Assembly (NCBI RefSeq): GCF_003712105.1
Contig: NZ_RHLG01000004.1
Location: forward strand, 62,001-126,000
DNA: 64,000 nt
DNA from: Winogradskyella sp.
Lineage (GTDB): Bacteria; Bacteroidota; Bacteroidia; Flavobacteriales; Flavobacteriaceae
Reading direction: 5' to 3'
The position numbers were made by a program, and so were the translations under genes. This document shows positions 53,093 to 61,058 of the stretch, piece after piece. The number at the start of each line of letters is the position of its first letter. Position 1 is the stretch's first letter. The notes under the pieces were generated by a model. That model saw only the letters and a program-made list of their open reading frames with translations. It ran no database searches and was not told the DNA's origin.

Positions 53093-54202
53093 TTAAGAAA
53101 ACATATCTTTCACTTTTTCAAAAAATGACTTGTCTGAGCTTTCCGGTTTTGGCGAAAAATGCTCGTCTTCTCTCATTTCTTCAAAAAATTCTTTTTGCTT
53201 TTTGTTTAATGTTTTTGGTGTCCAGACATTAACATGAACCAATAAATCACCTTTACCATAACCATTAATACTTGGAATTCCTTTTCCTCTTAGGCGTAGT
53301 ATTTTACCAGACTGCACGCCTTGCTCAATTTTAATTCTCACTTTGCCTGAAACTGTGTCAATTTCTGTAGAAGAACCTAAAACAGCGTCTGGTAAACTTA
53401 CATACAAGTCGTAGTGTAAATTATCTCCTTCACGTTTTAAGGTTTCATGCTCTTGTTCTTGTATTGCTACTAACAAATCTCCAGAAATCCCGTTACCTGG
53501 AGCTGCATTACCTTTTCCTGTTACTTTCAGCTGCATACCATCAACTACACCAGCAGGTATTTTTACAGTTACCGTCTCTTCTTCAGAGATAAGTCCTTGC
53601 GCATCTGCATTACTAGGTCTTTTATCTATAATCTGACCAGCACCATTACAAGTAGGGCAAGTAGAGGCAGTTTGCATACGTCCTAAAATGGTATTAGTAA
53701 CTCTTGTAACTTGCCCTTGTCCATTACAAGTATTACAAGTCTTATACGTCACACCATCAGCTTGAACTTTGCGTTTTACTTTTATTTTTTTCTCAACACC
53801 AGTAGCAATTTCTTCTAAAGTAAGTTTAACTCTAATACGTAGATTACTACCTTTTACAACACGACGGCCGCCACCGCCAAATCCACTAAAACCTCCGCCA
53901 CCAAAAGCGCCGCCAAAGATATCTCCAAACTGACTGAATATGTCATCCATATTCATACCGCCGCCTCCAAAGCCACCACCTTCAAAGGCTTGGTGACCAA
54001 ATTGATCATAGCGTGCTTTCTTATCAGTATCGCTCAATACCTCATAAGCTTCAGCTGCCTTTTTAAACTTTTCTTCTGCATCTTTATCATCAGGATTTTT
54101 ATCTGGATGATATTTAAGCGCCATTTTACGGTAGGCCTTTTTTATCTCAGCTGCTGATGCACTTTTGTCAACTCCTAATATATCGTAAAAATCTTCTTTC
54201 AT
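53093..54202 (-). CDS. dnaJ: Chaperone DnaJ with a single zinc centre
   Basis: The Hsp40 co-chaperone that stimulates DnaK ATP hydrolysis. At 369 residues it has a J domain with HPD at 32-34, a Gly/Phe-rich linker (about 74-112) and C-terminal substrate domains I and II ending in a dimerisation helix. The zinc region is reduced: only two CxxCxGxG motifs remain (CNTCNGQG from Cys156 and CPTCNGAG from Cys182), matching the inner pair (zinc centre II) of E. coli DnaJ. The outer pair (centre I) is absent. This loss is, as far as I recall, usual in flavobacterial DnaJ. It follows grpE by 43 bases in the same operon. Confidence 0.96.
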   Translation of the reverse strand: MKEDFYDILGVDKSASAAEIKKAYRKMALKYHPDKNPDDKDAEEKFKKAAEAYEVLSDTDKKARYDQFGHQAFEGGGFGGGGMNMDDIFSQFGDIFGGAFGGGGFSGFGGGGRRVVKGSNLRIRVKLTLEEIATGVEKKIKVKRKVQADGVTYKTCNTCNGQGQVTRVTNTILGRMQTASTCPTCNGAGQIIDKRPSNADAQGLISEEETVTVKIPAGVVDGMQLKVTGKGNAAPGNGISGDLLVAIQEQEHETLKREGDNLHYDLYVSLPDAVLGSSTEIDTVSGKVRIKIEQGVQSGKILRLRGKGIPSINGYGKGDLLVHVNVWTPKTLNKKQKEFFEEMREDEHFSPKPESSDKSFFEKVKDMFS

Positions 54203-54245
54203 ATTTACTGCCTAATTAATTGGCTATCTTTATAGTTAGTAGTCA

Positions 54246-54797
54246 TTATTGTTGACCGATTACAACTTTTGGAAAACGAATTACTTTTTCACCAAGTTTG
54301 TAACCATGCTCAATAACATCAATAATTTTGCCCTTTAAATCATCGCTTGGTGCAGGTATTTGTGTAACAGCTTCGTGGTCATCTGCATTAAAATCGTCAC
54401 CCTTTTTGATTTCAATCTTTGTTAATCCTTTTTGCCCTAAAGTGTTAACTAGTTTATTATAGATTAATAATACACCTTTACGAAGTTCTTCAGCTTCTTT
54501 ATCTTCTTCAATATGCATCAATGCACGCTCAAAGTCATCTAAAACTGGAAGAATGGCAACCATTACATCCTGGCTAGCCGTTTTAAATAAATCTAATCGT
54601 TCTTTGTTGGTTCGTTTTTTATAGTTTTCGAACTCAGCAAACAAACGCATAAACTTATCTTTCTCGGAAGCTAACTCATCCTGTAATTTCTCTTCAGGAG
54701 TTTGTTGTATTTCCTCCTTTTCTTCTATAGTTTCAGTAGCAGTTGCATCTACCTGATTATTTTCTATGTCTTCTTGTTTTTTGTCTTTCTTACTCAT
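54246..54797 (-). CDS. grpE: Nucleotide exchange factor GrpE
   Basis: The exchange factor that releases ADP from DnaK. At 183 residues it has a disordered acidic N-terminus (to about 35), a long coiled coil (EKLQDELASEKDKFMRLFAEFENYKKRTNKERL) and the C-terminal beta domain with HEAVTQIPAPSDDLKGKIIDVIEHGYKLGEKVIRFPKVVIG, the family's hallmark (GYxLxDRVLRPAxVxV form). First gene of the grpE-dnaJ operon. dnaK is not in the window. A promoter box lies about 40 bases before the ATG; no CIRCE-type HrcA operator was seen. Confidence 0.95.
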   Translation of the reverse strand: MSKKDKKQEDIENNQVDATATETIEEKEEIQQTPEEKLQDELASEKDKFMRLFAEFENYKKRTNKERLDLFKTASQDVMVAILPVLDDFERALMHIEEDKEAEELRKGVLLIYNKLVNTLGQKGLTKIEIKKGDDFNADDHEAVTQIPAPSDDLKGKIIDVIEHGYKLGEKVIRFPKVVIGQQ

Positions 54798-54837
54798 TGT
54801 ATTGATGATTCTTTTTAAATCTTCGATTTACAGATGG

Positions 54838-54870
54838 CAAAAGTACTGCCATTAATGAGAAAATGTCAAA
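54838..54870 (-). promoter_or_regulatory. grpE-dnaJ promoter
   Basis: Reading leftward, TTTG (54870-54867), 21 bases, TACTTTTG (54845-54838), an exact -7 box with slightly long spacing, 40 bases before the grpE ATG. This is the primary-sigma type rather than an E. coli RpoH-type heat-shock promoter. Confidence 0.55.
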
Positions 54871-54910
54871 ATGTCACAAGTATTTTTTTTAAAATATTTA
54901 TACCAATAAA

Positions 54911-54936
54911 AAACACCCACTTTTCAGCAGGTGTTT
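54911..54936 (-). terminator. Terminator after the fasciclin gene
   Basis: AAACACC / GGTGTTT stem with a 12-base loop. Reading leftward it is followed by TTTTTTATT. It lies about 28 bases after the fasciclin stop. Confidence 0.8.
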
Positions 54937-54963
54937 CTCTTTTCCATAGCAGTTTAACCTAGC

Positions 54964-55476
54964 CTATTTAGGCATAACCACTGTGTCAATTACGTGAATA
55001 ACACCATTATCAGCCTTTACATCTGTCGCCACTATTTCACTGTAATTACCGTTTTGGTCTTTAATCCAGATTTTGCCATTTTTAGACATTACTGTTAATA
55101 CTTGACCGTTAAGTCCTTTCACTTCAACCTTACCGTTGTTCTTTTTTAAGGCTGCTACAACGTCGCTAGCCATTAATTTAGCTGGTACAACGTGATACGT
55201 TAATACATTTGTTAAAGCTTTTTTGTTTTCTGGCTTTAATAAATTACCAAGAGCCGCTTTATCAATCTTTCCAAATGCTGCATTTGTTGGTGCAAATACT
55301 GTAAATGGTCCGTCACCTTGTAATGCTGATACTAAATCTGCAGCTTTTAATGCTGTTACTAATGTTGAGAAATCTTGGTTGCCTACTGCAACATCTACAA
55401 TTGTTTTTTGAGCTGTCGCTACGTTACTAAATGCTAACGCTACTACTGTTGTAAAAATGAATACTAACTTTTTCAT
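54964..55476 (-). CDS. Exported fasciclin-domain protein
   Basis: A 170-residue exported protein: signal peptide MKKLVFIFTTVVALAFSNVATAQ, then one FAS1 domain. Both conserved boxes are clear: H1 GPFTVFAPTNAAFGKI (about 58-73) and H2 NGVIHVIDTVVMPK at the end, with the central NVLTYHVVPAKLMASDV. FAS1 domains mediate adhesion or cell-surface interactions. No lipobox or sorting domain, so probably periplasmic or released. The gene diverges from an ECF sigma and RskA-type anti-sigma pair, the same partners as the mycobacterial FAS1 proteins MPT70 and MPT83. It has its own terminator. Confidence 0.93.
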   Translation of the reverse strand: MKKLVFIFTTVVALAFSNVATAQKTIVDVAVGNQDFSTLVTALKAADLVSALQGDGPFTVFAPTNAAFGKIDKAALGNLLKPENKKALTNVLTYHVVPAKLMASDVVAALKKNNGKVEVKGLNGQVLTVMSKNGKIWIKDQNGNYSEIVATDVKADNGVIHVIDTVVMPK

Positions 55477-55510
55477 AATTGTTTGTTTTAAATTTTTTGG
55501 TTAAATATTT

Positions 55511-55549
55511 AGCACCTGTTTTGTTTTTATGTGCTTTCAACTATATTTA
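55511..55549 (+). promoter_or_regulatory. Divergent promoter region, fasciclin / sigma factor
   Basis: The 101-base gap holds TTTG (55520-55523), 18 bases, TATATTTA (55542-55549), a near-match rightward promoter. It also holds a small inverted repeat AGCAC (55511-55515) / GTGCT (55531-55535) lying between the two genes, a possible regulator or sigma-recognition site. Neither is strong. Confidence 0.35.
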
Positions 55550-55577
55550 CACAAGCCCATAAGCCTTGGATGAACAG

Positions 55578-56156
55578 ATGGCTTTTTTTGGCAAATCTTT
55601 AACACAAATGCAAGAAGACGCACTTTTAATACAACAACTTAAAAACAAGGAAGAACGTGCATTGTCATTGCTTTACGATAAATATTCTGGGGCGTTGTAT
55701 ACCATGATTTTAAAAATAGTTAAGGACGAAGGTGTTGCTCAAGATGTATTGCAGGAAACATTTATTACCATTTGGGATAAGTCTGATCAATACAACCATT
55801 CTAAAGGGCGTTTTTACACTTGGGCATACCGTATTGCGAAGAACAAAGTGTTAAATTTAATACGAAAGCGAGAAATACTCATCCAAAAGGATGATTTAAG
55901 TGTATATAAAATTGAGGATGAACCTAAAAAGACAGATGAGGATATCACAAAACTAAAAGGCGCTATTTTGAAACTCGAAAAACACCATCAAAAGGCCCTT
56001 GAATTAGTTTACTTTCAAGGTTTAACTCATAGAGAAGCTTACAAAGAAATGGATGTACCTCTTGGCACATTTAAGTCGTACATTCAACAGGCTTTAAAAC
56101 AATTAAGACAGATTTATGGTAAAGCTATCATAGTTTTAATTTTAATATCACAATAG
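55578..56156 (+). CDS. ECF sigma factor (SigK-like, paired with RskA-type anti-sigma)
   Basis: A 192-residue group-4 sigma factor. Region 2 is ALSLLYDKYSGALYTMILKIVKDEGVAQDVLQETFITIWDKSDQYN with the SKGRFYTWAYRIAKNKVLNLIRKR -10 recognition helix. Region 4 is KALELVYFQGLTHREAYKEMDVPLGTFKSYIQQALKQLR. There is no extra C-terminal domain. ATG 55578 is preferred to a TTG at 55566; a third possible start (MQEDAL) lies 30 bases downstream. Four bases separate it from the anti-sigma gene. The QGLTHREAYKEMDVPLGTFKSYI form of region 4 is typical of SigK-like ECFs that partner RskA-type anti-sigmas. Confidence 0.9.
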   Translation: MAFFGKSLTQMQEDALLIQQLKNKEERALSLLYDKYSGALYTMILKIVKDEGVAQDVLQETFITIWDKSDQYNHSKGRFYTWAYRIAKNKVLNLIRKREILIQKDDLSVYKIEDEPKKTDEDITKLKGAILKLEKHHQKALELVYFQGLTHREAYKEMDVPLGTFKSYIQQALKQLRQIYGKAIIVLILISQ

Positions 56157-56159
56157 AAG

Positions 56160-56927
56160 ATGAAGATGACAAAGGAAGATATCATAAAAGAAGGATTACT
56201 CGAACAATATGTTCTTGGCGAGCTTAACGAAAAAGAAGAAAGTATTATTGAGCAGTTGCGTATTTCAGATTCTGAAATCGCAGCGCTTTTAGATGACATT
56301 GAACTTAATTTTGAAAACCTTGCTCAAGAGAATAGTATTAATCCACCAGAGTTTGTAAAACGGAATGTGCTACTAGGCATTAAAAAAACCGAAACTAGTA
56401 CATCTGATAGTTCAAAATTATGGTTGAGAGTTGCTGCAGGTTTCGCAGGATTATTTTTGTTAGGCAATATTTGGTTGTATTCTGAAATGGGTACGATAAA
56501 GAATGACTTAAAAATTGTTTCAGAACAGAATGAATCTTTGCAAAAAGACCTAAACAACATTACTCAAGATTATGTTGTTGTTAAAAATTGGAATGATGAA
56601 TTATCCAATCCTGATGCACAACAGTATATTTTAAAAGGCAATACATTATCTCCTGAAACCAAGATTGTGAGTTTTGTAAATCATGAGAATAAGTCTGTAA
56701 TTATTAATACTCAAGAACTACCAGAACTAGACAAAGATCATGATTACCAGATGTGGGCAGATGTTGATGGCGAAATGATAAATATGGGAGTAATAGCAAA
56801 AGATAAAACCTTGATGGCAATGACCTATATTGAAAACGCCGAATCTCTAAATGTTACTATAGAACCGCTAGGTGGCAACGATCACCCAACCGTTGAACGT
56901 TTAATAACTAATGTGTATTTGGATTAA
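56160..56927 (+). CDS. RskA-type membrane anti-sigma factor
   Basis: A 255-residue inner-membrane regulator. The cytosolic N-terminal domain (about 1-80: LLEQYVLGELNEKEESIIEQLRISDSEIAALLDDIE) is the anti-sigma helical bundle, without the HxxxCxxC zinc motif. One membrane helix is at about 86-103 (LWLRVAAGFAGLFLLGNIWLY). A coiled coil (about 108-135) and the periplasmic RskA C-terminal domain follow, with HDYQMWADVDGEMINMGVIAKD. Such proteins hold the ECF sigma at the membrane until cut by regulated proteolysis. It directly follows its sigma gene. Start at ATG 56160; ATG 56166 is also possible. Confidence 0.9.
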   Translation: MKMTKEDIIKEGLLEQYVLGELNEKEESIIEQLRISDSEIAALLDDIELNFENLAQENSINPPEFVKRNVLLGIKKTETSTSDSSKLWLRVAAGFAGLFLLGNIWLYSEMGTIKNDLKIVSEQNESLQKDLNNITQDYVVVKNWNDELSNPDAQQYILKGNTLSPETKIVSFVNHENKSVIINTQELPELDKDHDYQMWADVDGEMINMGVIAKDKTLMAMTYIENAESLNVTIEPLGGNDHPTVERLITNVYLD

Positions 56928-56944
56928 ATTTTTAATAGCATTAT

Positions 56945-57355
56945 ATGAACGAAGCCATTGAAAGCAAACTGAGAACATTTCAAATTTTATATCTAGTTAA
57001 AGGTATCCTAACACTTGTGTTTTCTTTATTCTTCGTGTTATATGCAGGTTTGGGTATGACGTTTAAGACTATTTTTGAAAATACGAGTACTGAAGATTTA
57101 CCTTTTAATCCAGGTTCAATTTTTGTTATTATTGGTATTATTGGATTTATCATCTGTGTTTCAATTGGAATTGTAACGTTATTAGCATCGAAATACATCA
57201 AAGAACGTCGCCAATATAACTTTATCTTTGTGGCAGCATTTTTAAATTGCTTAACTGGCATTTTGGGTATTTTACTTGGAGTATTTACGCTTATAGAAAT
57301 AACCAAACCTGAAACTAAAGCAATGTTCTTATCTCTAGAAACCGAAATCAACTAA
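56945..57355 (+). CDS. Small membrane protein of unknown function
   Basis: A 136-residue protein with three hydrophobic segments, at about 14-35 (LVKGILTLVFSLFFVLYAGLG), 53-75 (FVIIGIIGFIICVSIGIVTLLAS) and 88-110 (FIFVAAFLNCLTGILGILLGVFTLIEI). It resembles the general layout of flavobacterial proteins of the DUF4064 / membrane YIP-like type, but I make no family call. It lies 17 bases after the anti-sigma stop, and the DEAD-box helicase gene starts at the very next base after its own stop, so it may belong to a transcript running from the sigma gene through the helicase. Confidence 0.7.
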   Translation: MNEAIESKLRTFQILYLVKGILTLVFSLFFVLYAGLGMTFKTIFENTSTEDLPFNPGSIFVIIGIIGFIICVSIGIVTLLASKYIKERRQYNFIFVAAFLNCLTGILGILLGVFTLIEITKPETKAMFLSLETEIN

Positions 57356-58591
57356 ATGTCCTTCAAAGACCTAAAACTTAACAAACCACTATTAAAAGCT
57401 ATCGCCGAATCTGGTTATGACGAACCAACTTTGATTCAAGAACGTTGTATTCCTCCAATTTTAGATAAAAAAAATGTAATTGCCTCTGCCCAAACAGGAA
57501 CAGGAAAAACTGCAGGTTTTGCACTACCAATATTACAGTTATTATCAGATAAACAAGATGCACCGAAACGGCAAAAAAAAATTCGCTCGCTAATTGTTAG
57601 TCCTACTAGAGAATTAGCTGTTCAGATAAATGAGAATTTTAAAACCTACGCGAAGTATACTAACTTGCGTTCGTCTGTTCTATTTGGTGGCACATCTATT
57701 GAACCACAAATTGACATACTTAAAAAAGGAATAGATATTCTGATAGCAACTCCAGGTAGACTTTTAGATTTGCATAAACAAGATTATGTAAATCTAGATC
57801 ATGTTGAAGTCTTTGTGCTTGATGAAGCTGACTTGATGTTAGACATGGGGTTTATTGATGATATTAAAAAGATTGAACGCTTATGCCCAACTCACAAACA
57901 AAGCCTCCTTTTTTCAGCCACAATACCATACAAAGTTGAACAGCTTGCAAATTCAATCTTAGCAGAACCAATTCGTATCGATGTTACGCCTGAGAATTCG
58001 AGCATAAGCAGTATAAATCAAGTACTATATTACGTACCTAAACGCAATAAAATTGAGCTATGTCTTCATTTATTAAGGAATACTGTAAAAGGGAGAATTT
58101 TAATATTTAGACGTACCAAATTTGGAGTTGATAAGCTTGAAAAAACACTTCTTAAAAATGGCTATAAAGCAGATAGTATTCATGGCGACAAATCTCAAAG
58201 CGATAGGCAAACAGCACTTAATAAGTTTAAAACTGGGTACGTAAAAATTTTAATTGCTACAGATGTAGCAGCAAGAGGAATCGACATTAGTGAATTAGAT
58301 GCTGTCATTAATTTCGATTTGCCTAGCGTTCCAGAAACCTACATTCACCGTATAGGCCGAACTGGACGCGCAGGAAATATTGGAGCAGCTTTCTCCCTAT
58401 GTTCTGCTGATGAAAAGAGCTACATTAAAAAGATTCAAGAGGCCATTAACGTGCAAATTCCTATTGAAACTGAACATCCCTATCCATTAGACCCAAAGGC
58501 AAAACCTATAGTACACAAAAAGAAAGGTAGCAAGTACAAAAAAGGACGTAAAGGTTCTGGCTCAAAAAAGAAAAAGAAGCGCTGGTATTAA
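57356..58591 (+). CDS. DEAD-box RNA helicase (RhlE-like)
   Basis: A 411-residue ATP-dependent RNA helicase. All motifs are in order: Q motif (YDEPTLIQERCIPPIL, about 21-36), motif I AQTGTGKT (45-52), Ia PTRELAVQI, Ib TPGRLLD, II DEAD (about 155), III SAT, V ATDVAARGIDI and VI HRIGRTGRAG. The C-terminus is a disordered, very basic tail (HKKKGSKYKKGRKGSGSKKKKKRWY) that would bind RNA. It is close in length and form to RhlE. It starts at the base after the previous gene's stop. Cold or ribosome-assembly roles are typical of the family; which one applies here cannot be read from sequence. Confidence 0.93.
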   Translation: MSFKDLKLNKPLLKAIAESGYDEPTLIQERCIPPILDKKNVIASAQTGTGKTAGFALPILQLLSDKQDAPKRQKKIRSLIVSPTRELAVQINENFKTYAKYTNLRSSVLFGGTSIEPQIDILKKGIDILIATPGRLLDLHKQDYVNLDHVEVFVLDEADLMLDMGFIDDIKKIERLCPTHKQSLLFSATIPYKVEQLANSILAEPIRIDVTPENSSISSINQVLYYVPKRNKIELCLHLLRNTVKGRILIFRRTKFGVDKLEKTLLKNGYKADSIHGDKSQSDRQTALNKFKTGYVKILIATDVAARGIDISELDAVINFDLPSVPETYIHRIGRTGRAGNIGAAFSLCSADEKSYIKKIQEAINVQIPIETEHPYPLDPKAKPIVHKKKGSKYKKGRKGSGSKKKKKRWY

Positions 58592-58635
58592 ATATATGAT
58601 TATATTTAGTTTTTAATGCCAACTAATACAACCAC

Positions 58636-59961
58636 ATGAGCAAAGATTACAATAATCCTGCTTTCAAAAAGCTTTTAGAGAAGTTACAAGAAGAAAGCTG
58701 GCAATTAGAATTACTAATATCCGGTTTTGCAATATTTGGATTGTTTACAGCTTATGAGCCTATAATTATGTACCATAGCGAATCTATTGCTACTGGACAA
58801 GAGTATCAAAGAGCTGTATTTACGGTAGCAAGGATTTCTTGTATTATATTAATATTTAGCCTACTCATCCATGTCTTACTCAGAGGTATATGGATAGGTG
58901 CATTAGGACTTCGTTATGTTTCTGGAGAAATAGACTATGAAGAACTAAATTATAGTGAGAAATTCACCAAGTACCTAAAGAAAAAAGTAGGCTCTTTTGA
59001 TAAATATATTGCCACTTTAGAAAACTACTGCAGTATTATATTTGCTGCCTCCTTTCTTCTAATATTTTATGTCTTAGCTATGACCTTTGTAATTATTACA
59101 ATTGGGTTTATCGCCAACAATATACTAAGTAGTGATTTTTTACCTGACTGGATGATCGCCGTAATTGGCATACCGCTTATGTTATTTGTCGTGATAGGTA
59201 TGATACTCACCTTTATCGACTATGTTACTCAGGGGTTTTTGAAGAAAAAGAAATGGATATCAAAGATTTATTTTCCATTTTATTGGGTGTTTAGTTTTAT
59301 AACGCTGGCCTTTTTATATAGACCCATTGTTTATAATTTCTTGGATAATAAGTTTGGAAGGCGTTTTAGCATGTTGCTACTGCCCTTATTTATTATTATC
59401 GCTATCTCTTTCTCTTTAGAGTATAATTTCTCGAATTATTTCAGTACTGAAAACCAATCCAATGATTACATTTCTAATAGAGAAAACTATGAAGATTTGC
59501 TAGATGAGAAATCAGGATTTGTCGACAATGTTGTCATTCAATCTAAAGTGATAAAAGAGAACTATATCAAGGTATTTGTGCCTTATTCTGAACGTATTGA
59601 AAATAGAGTATTCGCATTTAATGAAGGTCTAAGACCAGAAAAAGATATTCGTGGTTTAGATACCGACATCATTGTTTTTAGTAATGGTAATAATGTGAGA
59701 AATAGAGACAGTCTAAGACGAGAATATTTGTCAACCTTTAATAAAATTTATTACACCAAAATTGATACGACAGTAGTTGATTCTGAATTTATTGTTAGCC
59801 AAACTAAAAAAGGTACTCTGGGTTTTGAGACGTTCTTATCAATTGAGGGACTACCGAAAGGCAAGCATGTATTAGAGTTCAAAAGAATGGGGTTAAACCG
59901 TAATAACGACACTGTATATTTTGGCATACGAAAAATACCGTTTTGGTATTTTCCTAACTAA
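58636..59961 (+). CDS. Multi-pass membrane protein of unknown function
   Basis: A 441-residue protein with about six hydrophobic segments in its first 265 residues: about 22-45, 52-80 (VARISCIILIFSLLIHVLLRGIWIGALGL), 130-160, 172-200, 215-235 and 248-262. A soluble domain of about 175 residues follows. That C-terminal part (about 265-441) is charged and beta-rich (KVFVPYSERIENRVFAFNEGLRP ... GLPKGKHVLEFKRMGL) and ends FGIRKIPFWYFPN. There is no signal peptide. I know similar flavobacterial proteins without function. It converges with, and overlaps by 4 bases, the anti-sigma-like gene. Confidence 0.75.
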   Translation: MSKDYNNPAFKKLLEKLQEESWQLELLISGFAIFGLFTAYEPIIMYHSESIATGQEYQRAVFTVARISCIILIFSLLIHVLLRGIWIGALGLRYVSGEIDYEELNYSEKFTKYLKKKVGSFDKYIATLENYCSIIFAASFLLIFYVLAMTFVIITIGFIANNILSSDFLPDWMIAVIGIPLMLFVVIGMILTFIDYVTQGFLKKKKWISKIYFPFYWVFSFITLAFLYRPIVYNFLDNKFGRRFSMLLLPLFIIIAISFSLEYNFSNYFSTENQSNDYISNRENYEDLLDEKSGFVDNVVIQSKVIKENYIKVFVPYSERIENRVFAFNEGLRPEKDIRGLDTDIIVFSNGNNVRNRDSLRREYLSTFNKIYYTKIDTTVVDSEFIVSQTKKGTLGFETFLSIEGLPKGKHVLEFKRMGLNRNNDTVYFGIRKIPFWYFPN

Positions 59962-60356
59962 AATTGTATTCTCTTATTGACATAAGATTTTAGGAAGGTT
60001 ACTTGCAGGCCTATCATTACAGCTAACACTACCATAGCGTACATCAACTTCTTAGGAAATGTAAAATTTAAGTCATTTAAAGGATTCAACTTTATTTGCG
60101 ACAAATTTAAGAGTTCTGAAACTCTTGAATCTGATTCTCCTTGGTTTAGGAAGACATATATTAAAAGCGCTATGAGAGATATAATTACAACGCCCCAAAC
60201 TTTTTTAGATATTAAAGGTTTGTAAGCAGTAATACGTGATTTGACCTCTAACTTTTCTACAATAGCATTTGTAAAATCTACTGATGGTTTATCTAATGTA
60301 TCATCAGCCATAAGCCTGTCTATAAATGCTTCAAGTTTCTTTTCATTAGGTTCCAT
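59958..60356 (-). CDS. Probable membrane anti-sigma factor (partner of the downstream-overlapping ECF)
   Basis: A 132-residue protein. The N-terminal 45 residues are charged and helical (MEPNEKKLEAFIDRLMADDTLDKPSVDFTNAIVEKL) and probably cytosolic. Two membrane helices follow (about 52-69 and 104-122), with a short extracytoplasmic loop between them. It has no zinc motif and no similarity to known anti-sigma domains that I can see. The call rests on context: its start overlaps the ECF sigma gene by 11 bases, the usual place for a dedicated anti-sigma. The small size means little sensor domain, so signal input might come through another protein. Confidence 0.6.
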   Translation of the reverse strand: MEPNEKKLEAFIDRLMADDTLDKPSVDFTNAIVEKLEVKSRITAYKPLISKKVWGVVIISLIALLIYVFLNQGESDSRVSELLNLSQIKLNPLNDLNFTFPKKLMYAMVVLAVMIGLQVTFLKSYVNKRIQF

Positions 60357-60924
60357 AACTACTTATTTTTTCTGTCTTTAGATGCTTTTCTAAAATTACA
60401 GCTAATTTTTTTCGAGCTCTAAAAAGTTTCACTTTTATTGTATTAGATGAAGCTCCAATTATTTCAGACATTTCATCTAATGATAATTCTTCAAAATAGT
60501 AAAGTGTTAATATATAACTATCATCACTAGGTAACATTTCAATACATTGTTTTATAAGGTTAGATTTTTCTGTTTTAATCATTCCTTCTAAAGCGTTATC
60601 TACAGATTCTAGTTTATTAAAACTAAATTCATCAATAGGAACATCATTAAAATGTTTCTTATTCTTTTTTATTCTATCTAAGCAGGTGTTATAAGTCACC
60701 CTATAAATCCATGTAGAAAATTTAGAATCTCCTTTAAATTTATTTAATGACCTATATACCTTTATAAATGCGTCCTGCGCAACCTCTTCTGCCTCTTCTC
60801 TGTGCTTCATCATACGTAACGACAATGTGAACACTAAATCCTTGTAACGGTCTACCAACTGCCCATAGGCACGATGGTCGCCATCAATAATAGATTTAAT
60901 AAGTTGATTGTCGTTAGTGGTCAT
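60346..60924 (-). CDS. ECF sigma factor, probably autoregulated
   Basis: A 192-residue group-4 sigma factor. Region 2 reads YGQLVDRYKDLVFTLSLRMMKHREEAEEVAQDAFIKVYRSLNKF, with KGDSKFSTWIYRVTYNTCLDRIKKNKK for -10 recognition. Region 4 is YILTLYYFEELSLDEMSEIIGASSNTIKVKLFRARKKL. Upstream lies an ECF-type promoter, CTGTAACCTAA-N11-GTCGTC (60962-60935), whose mirror image faces the divergent gene at 61059. This suggests the sigma factor drives its own operon and its neighbour. With the -10 only 10 bases from the ATG, the leader would be very short. Confidence 0.92.
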   Translation of the reverse strand: MTTNDNQLIKSIIDGDHRAYGQLVDRYKDLVFTLSLRMMKHREEAEEVAQDAFIKVYRSLNKFKGDSKFSTWIYRVTYNTCLDRIKKNKKHFNDVPIDEFSFNKLESVDNALEGMIKTEKSNLIKQCIEMLPSDDSYILTLYYFEELSLDEMSEIIGASSNTIKVKLFRARKKLAVILEKHLKTEKISSYGT

Positions 60925-60934
60925 TTATATTTAA

Positions 60935-60962
60935 GACGACCAAATAGTAAGTTAGGTTACAG
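60935..60962 (-). promoter_or_regulatory. ECF-type promoter of the sigma operon (mirror copy)
   Basis: Reading leftward: CTGTAACCTAA, 11 bases, GTCGTC. Seen as -35 TGTAACC, a 16-base spacer and -10 CGTC, it has the AAC and CGTC core of many ECF promoters. It forms a perfect 11-base inverted repeat with the copy at 60985. Confidence 0.75.
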
Positions 60963-60984
60963 AAATAAAAAAAAATAAAAAATG

Positions 60985-61012
60985 CTGTAACCTAATTTTA
61001 AAACTTGTCGTC
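60985..61012 (+). promoter_or_regulatory. ECF-type promoter of the DUF6249-like gene (mirror copy)
   Basis: CTGTAACCTAA (60985-60995), 11 bases, GTCGTC (61007-61012), identical in words and spacing to the leftward copy. The two -35 parts are back to back across a 22-base A-rich spacer (60963-60984). The ATG of the rightward gene is 46 bases downstream. Confidence 0.75.
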
Positions 61013-61058
61013 ATAAGCTATGAACACATTAAAAATAATCAATTAAATAACAAACATT

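Noticed and set aside
56980-57351. Leftward frame of 123 codons opposite the small membrane protein
   Set aside because: The forward frame has three clean membrane helices and sits gap-free in a rightward gene run; the reverse frame has no support.
60001-60010. GGTTAC inside the anti-sigma-like gene as another ECF promoter
   Set aside because: It lies within coding sequence and has no CGTC at the proper distance.
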